DNA of 64,000 nt from Streptomyces coeruleorubidus (lineage in GTDB: Bacteria > Actinomycetota > Actinomycetes > Streptomycetales > Streptomycetaceae): the NCBI RefSeq assembly GCF_028885415.1, contig NZ_CP118527.1, forward strand, positions 6,634,001 to 6,698,000, written 5' to 3'. Shown here one piece after another: positions 45,896 to 60,171 of the stretch (position 1 is the stretch's first letter; each line of letters begins with the position of its first letter). The notes beneath the pieces were generated by a model. It was not told the origin of the DNA. It did not search any database and saw nothing but the letters and a program-made list of their open reading frames with translations. The translations under genes were made by a program, and so were the position numbers.

Positions 45896-46792
45896 TCACA
45901 CTGTCGCGGCCCGGGTGTGGGCGCAGATGGCGGCGGCCAGCGGCTCGTGGACCGCGAGGGGCAGGGCGTGCCCCATGTTCTCGATCTCCACGACCCGGGC
46001 GCCGGGAATCCGGTCGGCGAGGTGCCGGGCGTGCGGCGGTGGGGCCGCGGGGTCGCACATCGCCTGGATCGCCAGTACCGGTGTGGTGACGCGGGACAAC
46101 TCCGCCCCCCGCGACACCGGCGGTTGCGGGATCATGTGGTGCACGATCGGCTCGTCGAACGTTCCCGCGTGCCCGGCGGCCAGGAGTTCACGACGCCGGA
46201 ACTCGTCGGCGTCGAAGGGCACTCCCTCCCCGTTGAGCAGGCGCCACTTCTCCACCCGGCGCTCCAGCAGTTCCTCGCCCGTCTCGGCCGGTTGCTGAAG
46301 CAGCGTCATCATGTCGAGGAACCGCCGGCTGGGCACCGGCAGTCCGCTGACGGAAGGCTCACCCTTGAGAGCCGCCTCCAGGTCGGCGTCGAAGTCGACG
46401 TCGAGCGCGCCCCCCAGCATCACGGTGAGTGTGAGGAGCCGCTCCGGAGCGTCCAGGGCGAGCAGCTGGCCGATGGTGTGGCCCAGCGACATGCCGACCA
46501 CATGGGCGGCGCGGACCTGCCAGCCGTCCAGGACGGCCAGCGCGTCGGTGGCCAGCTCGTCGAAGCCGTAGGGGTGGAGCGCGAAGTCGCACCGGGAGGA
46601 GCGCCCGGTGTCCCGGTGGTCGTAGCGGATGACGAAGTGCCCGGCCGCGACCAGGCGTTCGACGAACTCGTCCGGCCACGACCTGGCCGAGAGGTTGCCC
46701 CCGGCGATCAGGAGCAACGGGGCGTCGGCCGGATCGCCGAGCCCTTCGCTCCACAGGGTCACCTCATCGTTGGTGATCATGCGTGTCGGCAT
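45896..46792 (-). CDS. dnrP: Anthracycline 15-methylesterase DnrP
   Basis: 298 residues, alpha/beta hydrolase strongly resembling RdmC and DnrP. The nucleophile is Ser102 in [11 protein letters not shown], with an oxyanion region [11 protein letters not shown] and catalytic His in NMGHALP. It removes the methyl ester from the C-15 carbomethoxy group of glycosylated rhodomycin, after which decarboxylation at C-10 follows. It lies 11 bp from dnrQ and 30 bp from dnrK in one operon. The sequence appears almost identical to the S. peucetius protein as I recall it. Confidence 0.93.
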   Translation of the reverse strand: MPTRMITNDEVTLWSEGLGDPADAPLLLIAGGNLSARSWPDEFVERLVAAGHFVIRYDHRDTGRSSRCDFALHPYGFDELATDALAVLDGWQVRAAHVVGMSLGHTIGQLLALDAPERLLTLTVMLGGALDVDFDADLEAALKGEPSVSGLPVPSRRFLDMMTLLQQPAETGEELLERRVEKWRLLNGEGVPFDADEFRRRELLAAGHAGTFDEPIVHHMIPQPPVSRGAELSRVTTPVLAIQAMCDPAAPPPHARHLADRIPGARVVEIENMGHALPLAVHEPLAAAICAHTRAATV

Positions 46793-46822
46793 TGCTGATG
46801 AACCCTTCCCGTACCTCGTGTG

Positions 46823-47938
<1,116 letters not shown>

Positions 47939-48376
47939 TCAGGGGCGCCAGCCCTCGGGGGTGGGCCAGGGCTCGCCGAGCTGGCGGTAGGTGCCGAGGT
48001 AGTCGGGCCAGTCGCGGTGATCGCGGATCTTGCCGTCGACGATGCGGATGAGGTGGATCTGCTCACCGGAGAACCGGCGCCCGGTTGCCGGCATGCCGAC
48101 GAGGTTGCCGACGTGCCGCCCGTAGAGGGCGAGCTTCGCCCGGACCCACGGGCCGTTCTCCTCGTACCCGATCTCCTCCAGGTGCGCCTCCTCGGAGAAG
48201 GCGTACTTGAGCCAGGTGACGGCGGCCGCGAAAGCCTCCGGGCCGCGCAGCTCCGGGTTGTGCTCCAGCGCGCCGGGGTTCAGGTACTCGAGGTGAATGA
48301 ACTCCGCGACATCGTCGGTTTTTCCCGTGTTGTATGCCTCCACCATGCGGCGGACCAGATCGATCTGTGTGCTCAT
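47939..48376 (-). CDS. dnrD: Aklanonic acid methyl ester cyclase DnrD (SnoaL-like)
   Basis: 145 residues, SnoaL fold, closely resembling AknH/SnoaL/DnrD. It has [18 protein letters not shown], the catalytic-region His/Asp in [20 protein letters not shown] (cited by position) and the C-terminal [20 protein letters not shown] motif. It closes the fourth ring of aklanonic acid methyl ester by an intramolecular aldol reaction, yielding aklaviketone. ATG 48376 has GGGAGGG upstream. First gene of the minus-strand operon, with a SARP-type control region upstream. Confidence 0.94.
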   Translation of the reverse strand: MSTQIDLVRRMVEAYNTGKTDDVAEFIHLEYLNPGALEHNPELRGPEAFAAAVTWLKYAFSEEAHLEEIGYEENGPWVRAKLALYGRHVGNLVGMPATGRRFSGEQIHLIRIVDGKIRDHRDWPDYLGTYRQLGEPWPTPEGWRP

Positions 48377-48474
48377 GGTTTTCCCTCCCGTACCGGAAAC
48401 GGTGACACCAGCGGCGACCGCGTCAACAATTGTTGTTTCTCCCTGCGGCGGCGTACAAGTGATTCCGGGGCGCC

Positions 48475-48514
48475 TCGAACGGCACTCCACCGCCCTTCAA
48501 GTACGGGTCGAACA
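48475..48514 (+). promoter_or_regulatory. SARP-type direct repeats in the dnrD/dnrC divergent promoter
   Basis: Four heptamers start exactly 11 bp apart: TCGAACG (48475), TCCACCG (48486), TCAAGTA (48497) and TCGAACA (48508). This fits DnrI-type SARP activators, whose reported core is TCGAGC. The last repeat ends 45 bases before the dnrC start. Confidence 0.75.
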
Positions 48515-48559
48515 CTGGTAAGCGGGGAAGGGCCCGAATCGCAGAGGCAGGAGCCGACG

Positions 48560-49420
48560 GTGCAGGATTCGTCCTACAAAGAGCAGGTAACTCAGGCCTT
48601 CGACCAGTCGTCGTCGACCTACGACCGACTGGGAGTGGAATTCTTCACGCCCATGGGTCGCCGCCTGGTGGAAATCTCGGAGCCGGTCACCGGTGAACGA
48701 GTGCTCGACATCGGCTGCGGGCGCGGCGCATGCCTTTTTCCGGCTGCGGAAAAGGTCGGTCCTCAGGGGCGCGTCCACGGAATCGACATTGCTCCCGGAA
48801 TGATCGAGGAAGCTCGCAAGGAAGCCGCCGAACGCGGTCTGCGGAATATCGCCCTCGATGTGATGGACGCGGAGACGCCCGAACTCCCGGCGCGCTCCTT
48901 CGACCTGGTCATGGGGAGCTACAGCGTCATCTTCCTGCCGGACGCGGTGGGGGCGCTGGCGCGCTACGCCGGAATCCTGGACCATGGCGGCAGGATCGCG
49001 TTCACCAGCCCGGTCTTCCGCGCCGGCACGTTCCCGTTCCTGCCACCGGAGTTCACCCCGCTCATCCCGCAGGCGCTGCTGGAGCACCTGCCCGAGCAGT
49101 GGCGGCCCGAGGCGCTGGTCCGGCGGTTCAACAGCTGGCTGGAGCGGGCCGAGGATCTCGCCCGCACCCTGGAACGCTGCGGCTACACCTCGGTCGCCGT
49201 CACCGACGAGCCGGTGCGGATGACGGCCCTGTCCAGCGAGGCGTGGGTGGAGTGGTCCCACACCCAGGGCATGCGTCTGCTGTGGCAGAACCTCCCGCAG
49301 GCCCAGCGAACGGAACTGCGCGCACGGCTCGTCGAGGGACTCGACGAGCTGAGCGACGCCACCGGGGCCCTCGCCATCGACGTGCCGGTCCGCTTCGTCA
49401 CCGCCCGGGTCGCCCACTGA
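48560..49420 (+). CDS. dnrC: Aklanonic acid methyltransferase DnrC
   Basis: 286 residues, class I SAM-dependent methyltransferase. It has [20 protein letters not shown] (motif I) and [15 protein letters not shown] (motif II), with the family N-terminal [20 protein letters not shown]. It methylates the carboxyl of aklanonic acid to its methyl ester, the substrate for DnrD encoded on the opposite strand. GTG 48560 has GGAG seven bases upstream. The 3' end overlaps the convergent dpsD by 23 bp, an arrangement that could allow antisense effects. Confidence 0.92.
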   Translation: MQDSSYKEQVTQAFDQSSSTYDRLGVEFFTPMGRRLVEISEPVTGERVLDIGCGRGACLFPAAEKVGPQGRVHGIDIAPGMIEEARKEAAERGLRNIALDVMDAETPELPARSFDLVMGSYSVIFLPDAVGALARYAGILDHGGRIAFTSPVFRAGTFPFLPPEFTPLIPQALLEHLPEQWRPEALVRRFNSWLERAEDLARTLERCGYTSVAVTDEPVRMTALSSEAWVEWSHTQGMRLLWQNLPQAQRTELRARLVEGLDELSDATGALAIDVPVRFVTARVAH

Positions 49421-50414
49421 GCACGGTGCCCTGCTCGCGCACCGCGGCCAGCGCCGCCGCCGCGGACGTCCGGTCCACCTCGGCGGTGCCGGCCCGCGGC
49501 GGCAGCAGCGGCACCACCGAGTTCTTCCCGGACCGCACCGTCGGATGGCGGCGGGCGATGGTGCTCAGCCCCTGCCCCGGCCCCGTCTCCAGGCAGACAA
49601 CGCCCGTGCGGGAGCCGAGCATCGCGTCCAGTGCCGGCCAGAAGCGGACCGTCTCCACGGGATGCCCGGCCCAGTACGACGGGTCGGCGGCCAGTTGCCC
49701 GGTCACCGCACCCGACCGGTACCCGGAGCGGAGGGGGATGGAGGGCGCCGCCACGCGCGTGGATGCGAACCGCTCGGCCGCCCCCGCCGCGTATGGGGCC
49801 AGCATCGGACTGTGGAAGGCGGTCAGCGAGGGCACCTCACGGCACGTAAGCCCAGCCTCCCGCAGCGCGCGGGCGACCCCGGCGAGCGATGCGACGGGCC
49901 CGGCGAGGATGGTCTGGCGGGGCGAGTTGACGGCCGCGACCACCACCTCCCCATCCCCGAGATACGGGCCCAGCACGTCCTCGCCCGCGGCGACCGCCAG
50001 CATTCCCCCGGGCGGTGCCTGGGCCAGCCGTCGCACCCGGTCCAGCAGGAGGCCGGCCGCGTCGCGCAGCGTGAACACCCCGGCGAGCGCGGCCGCCGCC
50101 ATTTCGCCGACGCTGTGCCCGAGCAGGGCCCACGGCCGGCCCGTCGTGGCCATCACCATCCGGCCGAGGGCGTAGTCCACCGCGAACAGCAACGGCTGGG
50201 AACGGGTGACGTGGTCCAGTGGCACGGCCGGATGGTCGCTCAGCCAGTCGGCACGCAGCCGCCCGCCCTCACTGTCGCCGGCGGCGTCGTACGCGTCGAA
50301 GACCTCGTCCATGGCGGCCGTGAAGGCCGGTTCGGATCCGTACAGGCCGACGGCCATCCGCGCGTGCTGGGACCCCTGCCCGGGGAACATCAGGAGAATC
50401 GCGGGCGCATCCAT
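49398..50414 (-). CDS. dpsD: Acyltransferase homologue DpsD
   Basis: 338 residues of the malonyl-CoA:ACP transacylase family. GQGSQ begins at about residue 12, catalytic Ser101 is in [12 protein letters not shown], and His about 198 in TAFHSPM. In the daunorubicin pathway DpsD and DpsC together bias the synthase towards a propionyl starter, although the acyltransferase role of DpsD is not strictly required. GAGGAG precedes ATG 50414. It ends the dpsA-B-C-D group and overlaps convergent dnrC. Confidence 0.92.
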   Translation of the reverse strand: MDAPAILLMFPGQGSQHARMAVGLYGSEPAFTAAMDEVFDAYDAAGDSEGGRLRADWLSDHPAVPLDHVTRSQPLLFAVDYALGRMVMATTGRPWALLGHSVGEMAAAALAGVFTLRDAAGLLLDRVRRLAQAPPGGMLAVAAGEDVLGPYLGDGEVVVAAVNSPRQTILAGPVASLAGVARALREAGLTCREVPSLTAFHSPMLAPYAAGAAERFASTRVAAPSIPLRSGYRSGAVTGQLAADPSYWAGHPVETVRFWPALDAMLGSRTGVVCLETGPGQGLSTIARRHPTVRSGKNSVVPLLPPRAGTAEVDRTSAAAALAAVREQGTVLSGRPGR

Positions 50415-50424
50415 GACGGGCTCC

Positions 50425-54021
<3,597 letters not shown>

Positions 54022-54025
<4 letters not shown>

Positions 54026-54411
54026 GTCGTCCGCCCTCCGGGCCCGCTCACGGCCGGGACGTCCGGCGCGACACGGATCTGACGGTGCCGGTACAGGGTC
54101 GGTTCGCTGGTGCTCAGGGCCCGGAGGGCGGCCGCGTGGGCCGGGAACTCCGGGTGCGCCACGGCGGCGCGGAAGGAGGCCTCGTCGTCCCAGACCGCGA
54201 TGTTCACGTACTGCGGGCGGGCGTGAGCCGAGCCGGGACCGGTGTCGGTCGGCACCAGCAGGGTGTGCCAGCGGAAGCCGGGCCGGCGACACAGGAACTC
54301 GGCCGTTTCGGCGAACGCCGCCTCGAAGTCCTCGGCGGATCCGCTCAGGGTGAATCGGTTGACGAACGTCACCGACCCGGAGCCGGCGTCGTTCGGTTCT
54401 GGCAGAGGCAT
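54022..54411 (-). CDS. dnrG: Anthrone oxygenase DnrG
   Basis: 129 residues, antibiotic-biosynthesis monooxygenase (ABM) fold similar to AknX and DnrG. It shows SVTFVNRFTLSGSAEDFEAAF, CRRPGFRWHTLLVP and YVNIAVWDDEASFRAAVAHP. It oxidises the C-12 methylene of the anthrone to make 12-keto aklanonic acid, without metal or cofactor in this family. First gene of the minus-strand operon; it is divergent from dpsE, with SARP-type repeats between. ATG 54411. Confidence 0.93.
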
Positions 54412-54546
54412 CGCTGCTCCACGGGTCCGTTGGTCCAGGTGTGGGGTGGACGTCGGTGAGACGGTGCGGCCGAGTCCGCACAGGTGCGGTCACGCCGGAC
54501 TCCGAGGCTCTGCGGCGCCGCTCGACCCCCTCTGGAAGCCGGGTCG

Positions 54547-54564
54547 TCAAGCGCGGCTCGAGCG
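54547..54564 (+). promoter_or_regulatory. SARP-type heptamer pair in the dnrG/dpsE divergent promoter
   Basis: TCAAGCG (54547-54553) and TCGAGCG (54558-54564) start 11 bp apart. The second matches the published DnrI core TCGAGC(G/C). They end 38 bases before the dpsE ATG. Confidence 0.7.
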
Positions 54565-54602
54565 CGAGGTGTGAGGGTGGGCCCTCCGTCGAAGGGAGGA
54601 CC

Positions 54603-55388
54603 ATGTCCGACGCAGCCGACCGGGTCGCACTCGTCACCGGGGGAACCAGCGGCATCGGTCTCGCGGTGGTGCGCAAGCTCGCCCGGGACGGGACCCGGGT
54701 GTTCCTGTGCGCTCGCGACGAGAGCGCCGTCACCGGCACCGTGAAGGAACTTCAGGCATCGGGACTGGAGGTGGACGGCGCGCCCTGCGACGTGCGGAGC
54801 ACCGCCGACGTCGACCGGCTGGTCCAAACGGCCCGGAACCGCTTCGGGCCGATCGACATCGTCGTCAACAACGCCGGCCGCGGCGGTGGAGGCGTGACCG
54901 CCGAGATCACGGACGACCTGTGGCTCGACGTCGTCGACACCAACCTCAGCGGGGCCTTCCGGGTCACCCGCGCCGTCCTCACCGGCGGCGGCATGCAGGA
55001 GCACGGCTGGGGCCGGATCATCAACATCGCCTCCACCGGCGGCAAGCAGGGAGTGGCCCTCGGCGCCCCCTACTCCGCCTCCAAGAGCGGCCTGATCGGC
55101 TTCACGAAGGCCGTCGCGCTGGAGCTGGCCAAGACGGGCATCACCGTCAACGCCGTCTGCCCCGGGTACGTCGAGACGCCCATGGCACAGGGCGTGCGGC
55201 AGCGCTACGCAGCCTTCTGGGGGATCACCGAGGACGACGTCCTGGAGAAGTTCCAGGCGAAGATCCCCCTCGGACGCTACTCGACGCCCGAGGAGGTGGC
55301 CGGGATGGTGCACTACCTGGTCTCCGACAGCGCCGACTCGATCACGGCCCAGGCCATCAACGTCTGTGGTGGCCTCGGCAGTTACTGA
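54603..55388 (+). CDS. dpsE: C-9 ketoreductase DpsE
   Basis: 261 residues, short-chain dehydrogenase of the ActIII type. The NADPH motif is TGGTSGIGLAVVRKL, followed by VNNAGRGGGG, catalytic Ser in NIASTGGKQG, Tyr/Lys in YSASKSG, and PGYVETPMAQGVRQ. It reduces the C-9 carbonyl of the nascent decaketide, setting the fold of the first ring. GGGAGGACC precedes ATG 54603. It is followed by dpsF after 29 bp, making a dpsE-dpsF operon. Confidence 0.95.
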   Translation: MSDAADRVALVTGGTSGIGLAVVRKLARDGTRVFLCARDESAVTGTVKELQASGLEVDGAPCDVRSTADVDRLVQTARNRFGPIDIVVNNAGRGGGGVTAEITDDLWLDVVDTNLSGAFRVTRAVLTGGGMQEHGWGRIINIASTGGKQGVALGAPYSASKSGLIGFTKAVALELAKTGITVNAVCPGYVETPMAQGVRQRYAAFWGITEDDVLEKFQAKIPLGRYSTPEEVAGMVHYLVSDSADSITAQAINVCGGLGSY

Positions 55389-55417
55389 CCGTCCGCGACC
55401 CGAGCTCAGGAGGGCAG

Positions 55418-56365
55418 ATGTCCGAGTCGCCGCTTCAGCAGACCGAGCACGAGATCCACACCTCCGCCGCGCCGGACGCCGTGTTCGCCGTGCTGGCCGA
55501 CGCACGGGCCTGGCCCGCCGTGTTCCCGCCCAGTGTCCACGTCGAACAGGTCGAGCGCACCGGCTCCAGCGAGCGCATCCGCATCTGGGCCACCGCCAAC
55601 GGCTCGCTGCGCACCTGGACGTCGCGGCGCGAGCTCGACGAGCGGGCCCGGCGCATCCGTTTCCGGCAGGAGGTGTCCGCCCATCCCGTCGCCGCCATGG
55701 GCGGCGAATGGATCGTCGAGGAAGCCGGCGACGGCGGCACCCGGGTGCGGCTGACGCACGACTTCCGGGCCGTGGACGACGACCCGGAGACGATCGGCTG
55801 GATCCACCGGGCCGTGGACCGCAACAGCGAAGCGGAACTGGCGTCCCTGCGCACCGCGCTGGAACGACCCGACGGCACCGCGCCGACGACCTTCGAGGAC
55901 ACCGTCGTCGTCCGCGGCCGTGCCGAGGACGTCTACGACTTCCTCCACCGCAGCGACCTCTGGGAGAAGCGGCTCTCCCACGTCGCGCGGATCGCGGTCA
56001 AGGAGGAGGAACCGGGGCTCCAGCACATGGAGATGGACACCCTCACCGCGGACGGCTCGGTGCACACCACCGCGTCGGTGCGCGTGTGCTTCCCCGAACG
56101 CCGCGTCATCGTCTACAAGCAGCTGCGCACGCCGCCGCTGCTCGCGCTCCATCTCGGCCGTTGGTCGGTCCGTCCCGCCGACGACGGGGACGGGATCGCC
56201 GTCACGTCGGCCCACACCGTGTCCGTGGCCCGCTCGGCGATCCCCGGCGTCCTCGGTGCGGGGGCGAGTGAGACGGACGCCGTGGACTTCGTCCGCCGGG
56301 CCCTGGGCCGCAACAGTCTGCTGACCCTGGAAGCGGCCAGGCAGTACGCCGAGTCCAGCGCCTGA
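55418..56365 (+). CDS. dpsF: Aromatase/cyclase DpsF
   Basis: 315 residues with two START/Bet v 1-like polyketide cyclase halves (about 8-150 and 155-315), each with a WEKRLSH- or VFPPSVHVEQVE-type core. The didomain arrangement is that of ActVII/AknE1-type aromatases, which aromatise the first ring after C-9 reduction. AGGAGGGCAG precedes ATG 55418. It ends 65 bp before a perfect 28-bp hairpin and converges on dnrE. Confidence 0.94.
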   Translation: MSESPLQQTEHEIHTSAAPDAVFAVLADARAWPAVFPPSVHVEQVERTGSSERIRIWATANGSLRTWTSRRELDERARRIRFRQEVSAHPVAAMGGEWIVEEAGDGGTRVRLTHDFRAVDDDPETIGWIHRAVDRNSEAELASLRTALERPDGTAPTTFEDTVVVRGRAEDVYDFLHRSDLWEKRLSHVARIAVKEEEPGLQHMEMDTLTADGSVHTTASVRVCFPERRVIVYKQLRTPPLLALHLGRWSVRPADDGDGIAVTSAHTVSVARSAIPGVLGAGASETDAVDFVRRALGRNSLLTLEAARQYAESSA

Positions 56366-56430
56366 GGCGAGCGCCCCGAGCCCGCACGGGCCCTGTCCCG
56401 ACTCCCTCGGGGCGGGGCCCGCCGCGTCCC

Positions 56431-56491
56431 TGGCCGGACACCCGCAGGTCGCCCTCCGGCGAGCGGAGGGCGACCTGCGGGTGTCCGGCCA
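56431..56491. terminator. Perfect 28-bp inverted repeat between convergent dpsF and dnrE
   Basis: Left arm 56431-56458 (TGGCCGGACACC...) and right arm 56464-56491 are exact complements over 28 bp with a GCGAG loop. It ends 8 bases before the dnrE stop. An efficient bidirectional terminator is the simplest reading. Confidence 0.9.
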
Positions 56492-56499
56492 GGCGAGCC

Positions 56500-57255
56500 T
56501 CACGTCACCGAGAGACCCCCGTCCACGGCCAGCACGGCACCGCTGGCGTACGCGGCTTCGGGATCGGCGAGCCGCACCACCCACCACGCGACGTCCTCGG
56601 GCCGGCCCACACGGCCGAGCGGGACGCGCTGCCCCATGGCTTCCAGGAACCCGTCGTACGCCTCCTGGGACATCCCCGCCCGGACCCCCGCGCCCGTCTC
56701 GATCACTCCCGGGGCGACACCGACCACGCGAATGCCGCGGGGACCGAGTTCCACGGCCCAGGACCGCGTCAGCAGGTCCAGGCCGGCCTTGGCCGCCCCG
56801 TACACCGCGTTCCCCGGCCAGGCCCGCCGGCCGAGTGCGCCCGCCGAACCGATGTTCACCACCAGGCCGGAAGCGGTCTCCAGGGGGCCGAGCAGGGCCT
56901 GGGTGAGCAGCACGGGGGCCACGAGGTTCGTGGCCACCTGTGCTTCCACCGCGGTGCGGTCCAGCTCTCCCAGGTGCCCGAAGGCGGCCGTGGCGGCATT
57001 GTTCACGAGCACGTCGACCTCGCCGCCGAGCCGCTCGCGCACCTCCCGGACGACCGCCTCCGGCGCCGCGGGGTCGGTGATGTCCACGGCCAGCGTGTGG
57101 GCGTCCTTGTGCCCGTCCACCGTCTCGGCCAGCGGACCGGCAGTCCTGCCCACGACGAGGACGCGGTCGCCCCGGGCGGCGAAGGCGCGGGCGACGGCTC
57201 GTCCGATGCCGGAGCCGCCGCCGGTCACGATCACGGATCGCTGTGTGTTCTCCAT
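56500..57255 (-). CDS. dnrE: Aklaviketone reductase DnrE
   Basis: 251 residues, short-chain dehydrogenase. [15 protein letters not shown] (NADPH), [10 protein letters not shown], catalytic Ser in NIGSAGALG, Tyr/Lys in [20 protein letters not shown]. In this cluster position the expected reaction is reduction of the C-7 ketone of aklaviketone to aklavinone; sequence alone cannot fix the ketone reduced. ATG 57255. It is followed upstream by dnrH (9 bp), dnmT and dpsH in one operon, and downstream by the strong hairpin. Confidence 0.88.
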   Translation of the reverse strand: MENTQRSVIVTGGGSGIGRAVARAFAARGDRVLVVGRTAGPLAETVDGHKDAHTLAVDITDPAAPEAVVREVRERLGGEVDVLVNNAATAAFGHLGELDRTAVEAQVATNLVAPVLLTQALLGPLETASGLVVNIGSAGALGRRAWPGNAVYGAAKAGLDLLTRSWAVELGPRGIRVVGVAPGVIETGAGVRAGMSQEAYDGFLEAMGQRVPLGRVGRPEDVAWWVVRLADPEAAYASGAVLAVDGGLSVT

Positions 57256-57264
57256 GCGGCGAGG

Positions 57265-58596
57265 CTAGGCACCGCCGGTGGAAGGCGACTTGAGCGCCGG
57301 GCCCCCCTCCGCCCCGCCGGCCCGGTGCTCGGCGGTCAGCCGCTCCAGCACGGGCACGATGTCGTTCGGGCTCGGCGTCCCGACGATCTCGGCGCGCACC
57401 CGGCGTGCCCCGGCGGCGTAGGACGGATCGTCGAGCAGGGCGAGGACGCGCTCGCGCAGCAGTTCCGGCGAGACGTCCCGCGCGTCCACGTAACTGCCCG
57501 CACCGCTGCGGGCCAGGCCGTGCGCCTTCTCCATGGCGTCCCACATCATGTCGGGCACGATCAGCTGCGGTATCGCGTGCACCAGGGCCGTCATGAACGT
57601 GCCGGACCCGCCGTGATGGATGATGCCCGAGCAGGACGGCAGCAGGGCGTTCAGCGGGACGAAGTCCACGGCCCGCACGTTCGCCGGCAGGGTGCCGAGC
57701 TCCTCGCGCAGTTCCCGCGGCAGGGTGGCGACGACCTCCACGTCCAGGCCGTCCACGGCCGCCAGGACGTCGGAGGCGGCGACCGTGCCGGCGCCCGTCG
57801 CCTCGCCGAGGGACACACCGAGCGTCAGGCACAGGCGCCGCGGGTGGCGGGGCGGCTCGCGCAGCCAGTCGGGGAGCAGGGAGGGCCCGTTGTACGGCAC
57901 GTAGCGCACCGGCACGCAGGGCAGGTCCAGGGGGATGCGCATCGACGGCGGTGTGGGGTCGATCGTCCACTGCCCGAGGACCAGCTCCTCGCTCATGTCC
58001 CCGGCGCTGCCGCCGCACCGCTCCAGTGTCCAGGTGAGCCACTCGGCCAGCGGGTCGTCGCGCAGCTCGGGCGGTTGCCGGTCGAGCAGGGCGCGGAACG
58101 CCGTCCTGTTCCGGCCCATCTGGTCCGGGCCGAACAGCAGCCGGGCGTGCGCCGCCCCGCTGAGCCGGGCGGCCACCGGCCCGGCCAGGGTCAGCGGATC
58201 CCAGACCACGAGGTCCGGCCGCCAGTCGCGGGCGAGGCCGACGAGGTCGTCGACCATGGGCTCGGGGCACACGTTCTGGAAGACCATGGCGGTCATCGCG
58301 GTGAACATGCCGAGCGCGTGGTCCCACGGGAAGGGGTCGTCACGGGTGTTGCTCATGGCGAGGCCGCCGAGGTTGCGGTCGTCCTCGAAGCTGGCGTTGG
58401 CCTCCCGGGTCTCCTCCTCGATGTTGAGGTCCTCCCCGATCCGCACGGCGGTGAGACCGGCCCGGACGATGTCGTCGAGGACGTCGGGCTGGCTGGCCAC
58501 GAGCACTTCGTGCCCCGCGGTCCGCAGTGCCGACGCCAGGGTGACCTGGGCGTAGACATGGGACCGCGCGGCCATGGTGGCGAACAGGACGCGCAC
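57265..58596 (-). CDS. dnrH: Second glycosyltransferase DnrH
   Basis: 443 residues, same GT-B family as DnrS. N-terminal VLFATMAARSHVYAQVTLAS; C-terminal nucleotide-sugar motif SCSGIIHHGGSGTFMTAL. In S. peucetius DnrH is linked to conversion of daunorubicin to baumycin-like higher glycosides rather than to the first sugar. GTG 58596 has GGAGGTGAG six bases upstream, a very strong site. Gaps are 9 bp to dnrE and 7 bp to dnmT. An extra residue of difference from DnrS is the longer middle loop around residues 65-95. Confidence 0.88.
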   Translation of the reverse strand: MRVLFATMAARSHVYAQVTLASALRTAGHEVLVASQPDVLDDIVRAGLTAVRIGEDLNIEEETREANASFEDDRNLGGLAMSNTRDDPFPWDHALGMFTAMTAMVFQNVCPEPMVDDLVGLARDWRPDLVVWDPLTLAGPVAARLSGAAHARLLFGPDQMGRNRTAFRALLDRQPPELRDDPLAEWLTWTLERCGGSAGDMSEELVLGQWTIDPTPPSMRIPLDLPCVPVRYVPYNGPSLLPDWLREPPRHPRRLCLTLGVSLGEATGAGTVAASDVLAAVDGLDVEVVATLPRELREELGTLPANVRAVDFVPLNALLPSCSGIIHHGGSGTFMTALVHAIPQLIVPDMMWDAMEKAHGLARSGAGSYVDARDVSPELLRERVLALLDDPSYAAGARRVRAEIVGTPSPNDIVPVLERLTAEHRAGGAEGGPALKSPSTGGA

Positions 58597-58603
58597 GGGG
58601 AAC

Positions 58604-60169
58604 TCACCTCCGGGGCGGGGCGGACGGCACGGCCGAGCGGGTGACGGGCGAGCCCACGGACAGGCTGTGCAGACAGGCGACCAGGGTGCGGGCCTGGACG
58701 TTGACGTAGTGGGAGTGACGCAGCAGCCCGACCAGTTGGTGGAGCGTCAGCCAGCGGTATTCGCCACCGTCCGGGATGTCACGGTCGGCTTCGACGATCA
58801 TGTAGGTGTTCACCGCGTGGTAGAAGCGCCCTCCCTCCTCCGCGAGGGCGGTCGCGTAGCGCACGCGCTCGGGTGGAGCCTCCAGCACGGCGTCGAGGAA
58901 GCGGGGCCTGGCCTCGGCGGGCAGGGCGTGCAGACTGCCGGGGGTGCACTGCACGGTGGGCGCGATCTCCACCACGTCGACGTAGCCGGGCTCCACGCGC
59001 GCGTGCGCCAGGACGTGGAGAACCCCGTCGATCCGGCGGACCAGGAAGGCCGCGACCCCTTGGTCCTTGGGTTCGATCATCGGCTGGCTCCAGCCGGGCA
59101 CCTCCCGCGAGGCGGCCGTCACGTCGACGGCCATCACCTCCAGGAAGCGCCCGCTCTCGTGGGCGATCGCGCCGTCCCGCTCGTACCAGTGCGGCAGCGC
59201 GTTCAGCGCGGCCGGGCGGGTGACCACGTCGGTACGGCTGCGCAGGTCGGCGATCCAGCTGACGATGTCCACGGTGCTGTGCAGGCTGCCCTCGGCCGCC
59301 GCGCACGACCGCACGAGGGAGCGGTGGAAACCGGCGTCCACCCGGCCCTCGCCGCCGTCGGGTCGAGCGGGGACCACCGGGTGGCCACCCCCGGGGCCGT
59401 CGGCTCCGGCCGGCTCCGCGTCGGCCAGCGGGTGCGCTCCCTCACTCGCGAACGGCAGGCAGGCCAGCACCGTCCTGGCGTCCATGTTCACGAGGTTCTC
59501 GACCCCCAGCAGCCGGTGCAGCTGACCCAGCGTCAGCCAGTGGAAGTCCTCGTGCAGCGGGACCTCGTCGAACACCTGGACGATCATGTTGCGGTTGCGC
59601 TTGCGGTAGAACCAGGAGCCCTGTTCGGACTGGAGCACATCGGCGACCACCTGCCGTTCGGCGGTGTCGCGGAAGTGCTCCAGGTACGGGATGGCCTTGC
59701 CGCCGTGCACCCGCGTGTAGTTGCTGCGGGTGGCCTGGACCGTAGGGGAGAGCTGAAGTCCGCCGGGGTTGCCCGGCTCGAACTTGGCCTGGACGAGGCA
59801 GTGCAGGACCCCGTGGCGCTCCTTCACCAGGAAGCCGAGGATGCCCACCTCGGGCTGGTTCACGATCGGCTGGGACCAGCGCGGCACGGGGGCGCCCGGG
59901 ATGTGCACGTCCAGTCCCTCGATGCTGAAGAACCTCCCGGTGTGATGGGAGACGGTCCCGGTGACCGGGTGGCGGCTCCACCCCTTGAGGGCGTCCAGCG
60001 GAATCCGCTCGGTGCGGTGCACGACCTGCGCCGAGCGGTCGGCGTACCACGCCCAGAAACGGTCCATGCCGCCGCCCAGGCCGTCCCGGGCGAGGACGGA
60101 CCGGGCGATCTGGGCGGTCATCGCGGCGCCGCTGTGCCGGCGCACCGAGAGGGCCGGGAGAGCACGCAT
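58604..60169 (-). CDS. dnmT: TDP-4-keto-6-deoxyhexose 2,3-dehydratase DnmT
   Basis: 521 residues made of two homologous halves (about 30-240 and 290-500). Each has paired motifs such as WSQPIVNQPEVGILGFLVK and WSQPMIEPKDQGVAAFLVR, then H-(A/C)-x-V-x-x-EPG and a W-x-T-L-x-Q-L segment. This duplicated architecture defines NDP-hexose 2,3-dehydratases, which start C-2 deoxygenation on the way to TDP-L-daunosamine. It is the only daunosamine gene visible. ATG 60169 begins two bases after the dpsH stop. Confidence 0.92.
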   Translation of the reverse strand: MRALPALSVRRHSGAAMTAQIARSVLARDGLGGGMDRFWAWYADRSAQVVHRTERIPLDALKGWSRHPVTGTVSHHTGRFFSIEGLDVHIPGAPVPRWSQPIVNQPEVGILGFLVKERHGVLHCLVQAKFEPGNPGGLQLSPTVQATRSNYTRVHGGKAIPYLEHFRDTAERQVVADVLQSEQGSWFYRKRNRNMIVQVFDEVPLHEDFHWLTLGQLHRLLGVENLVNMDARTVLACLPFASEGAHPLADAEPAGADGPGGGHPVVPARPDGGEGRVDAGFHRSLVRSCAAAEGSLHSTVDIVSWIADLRSRTDVVTRPAALNALPHWYERDGAIAHESGRFLEVMAVDVTAASREVPGWSQPMIEPKDQGVAAFLVRRIDGVLHVLAHARVEPGYVDVVEIAPTVQCTPGSLHALPAEARPRFLDAVLEAPPERVRYATALAEEGGRFYHAVNTYMIVEADRDIPDGGEYRWLTLHQLVGLLRHSHYVNVQARTLVACLHSLSVGSPVTRSAVPSAPPRR

Positions 60170-60171
60170 GG

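Noticed and set aside
55406..58327. 973-residue minus-strand open frame across dpsF, the hairpin and dnrH
   Set aside because: It runs through a perfect terminator hairpin and several real genes in the wrong frame.
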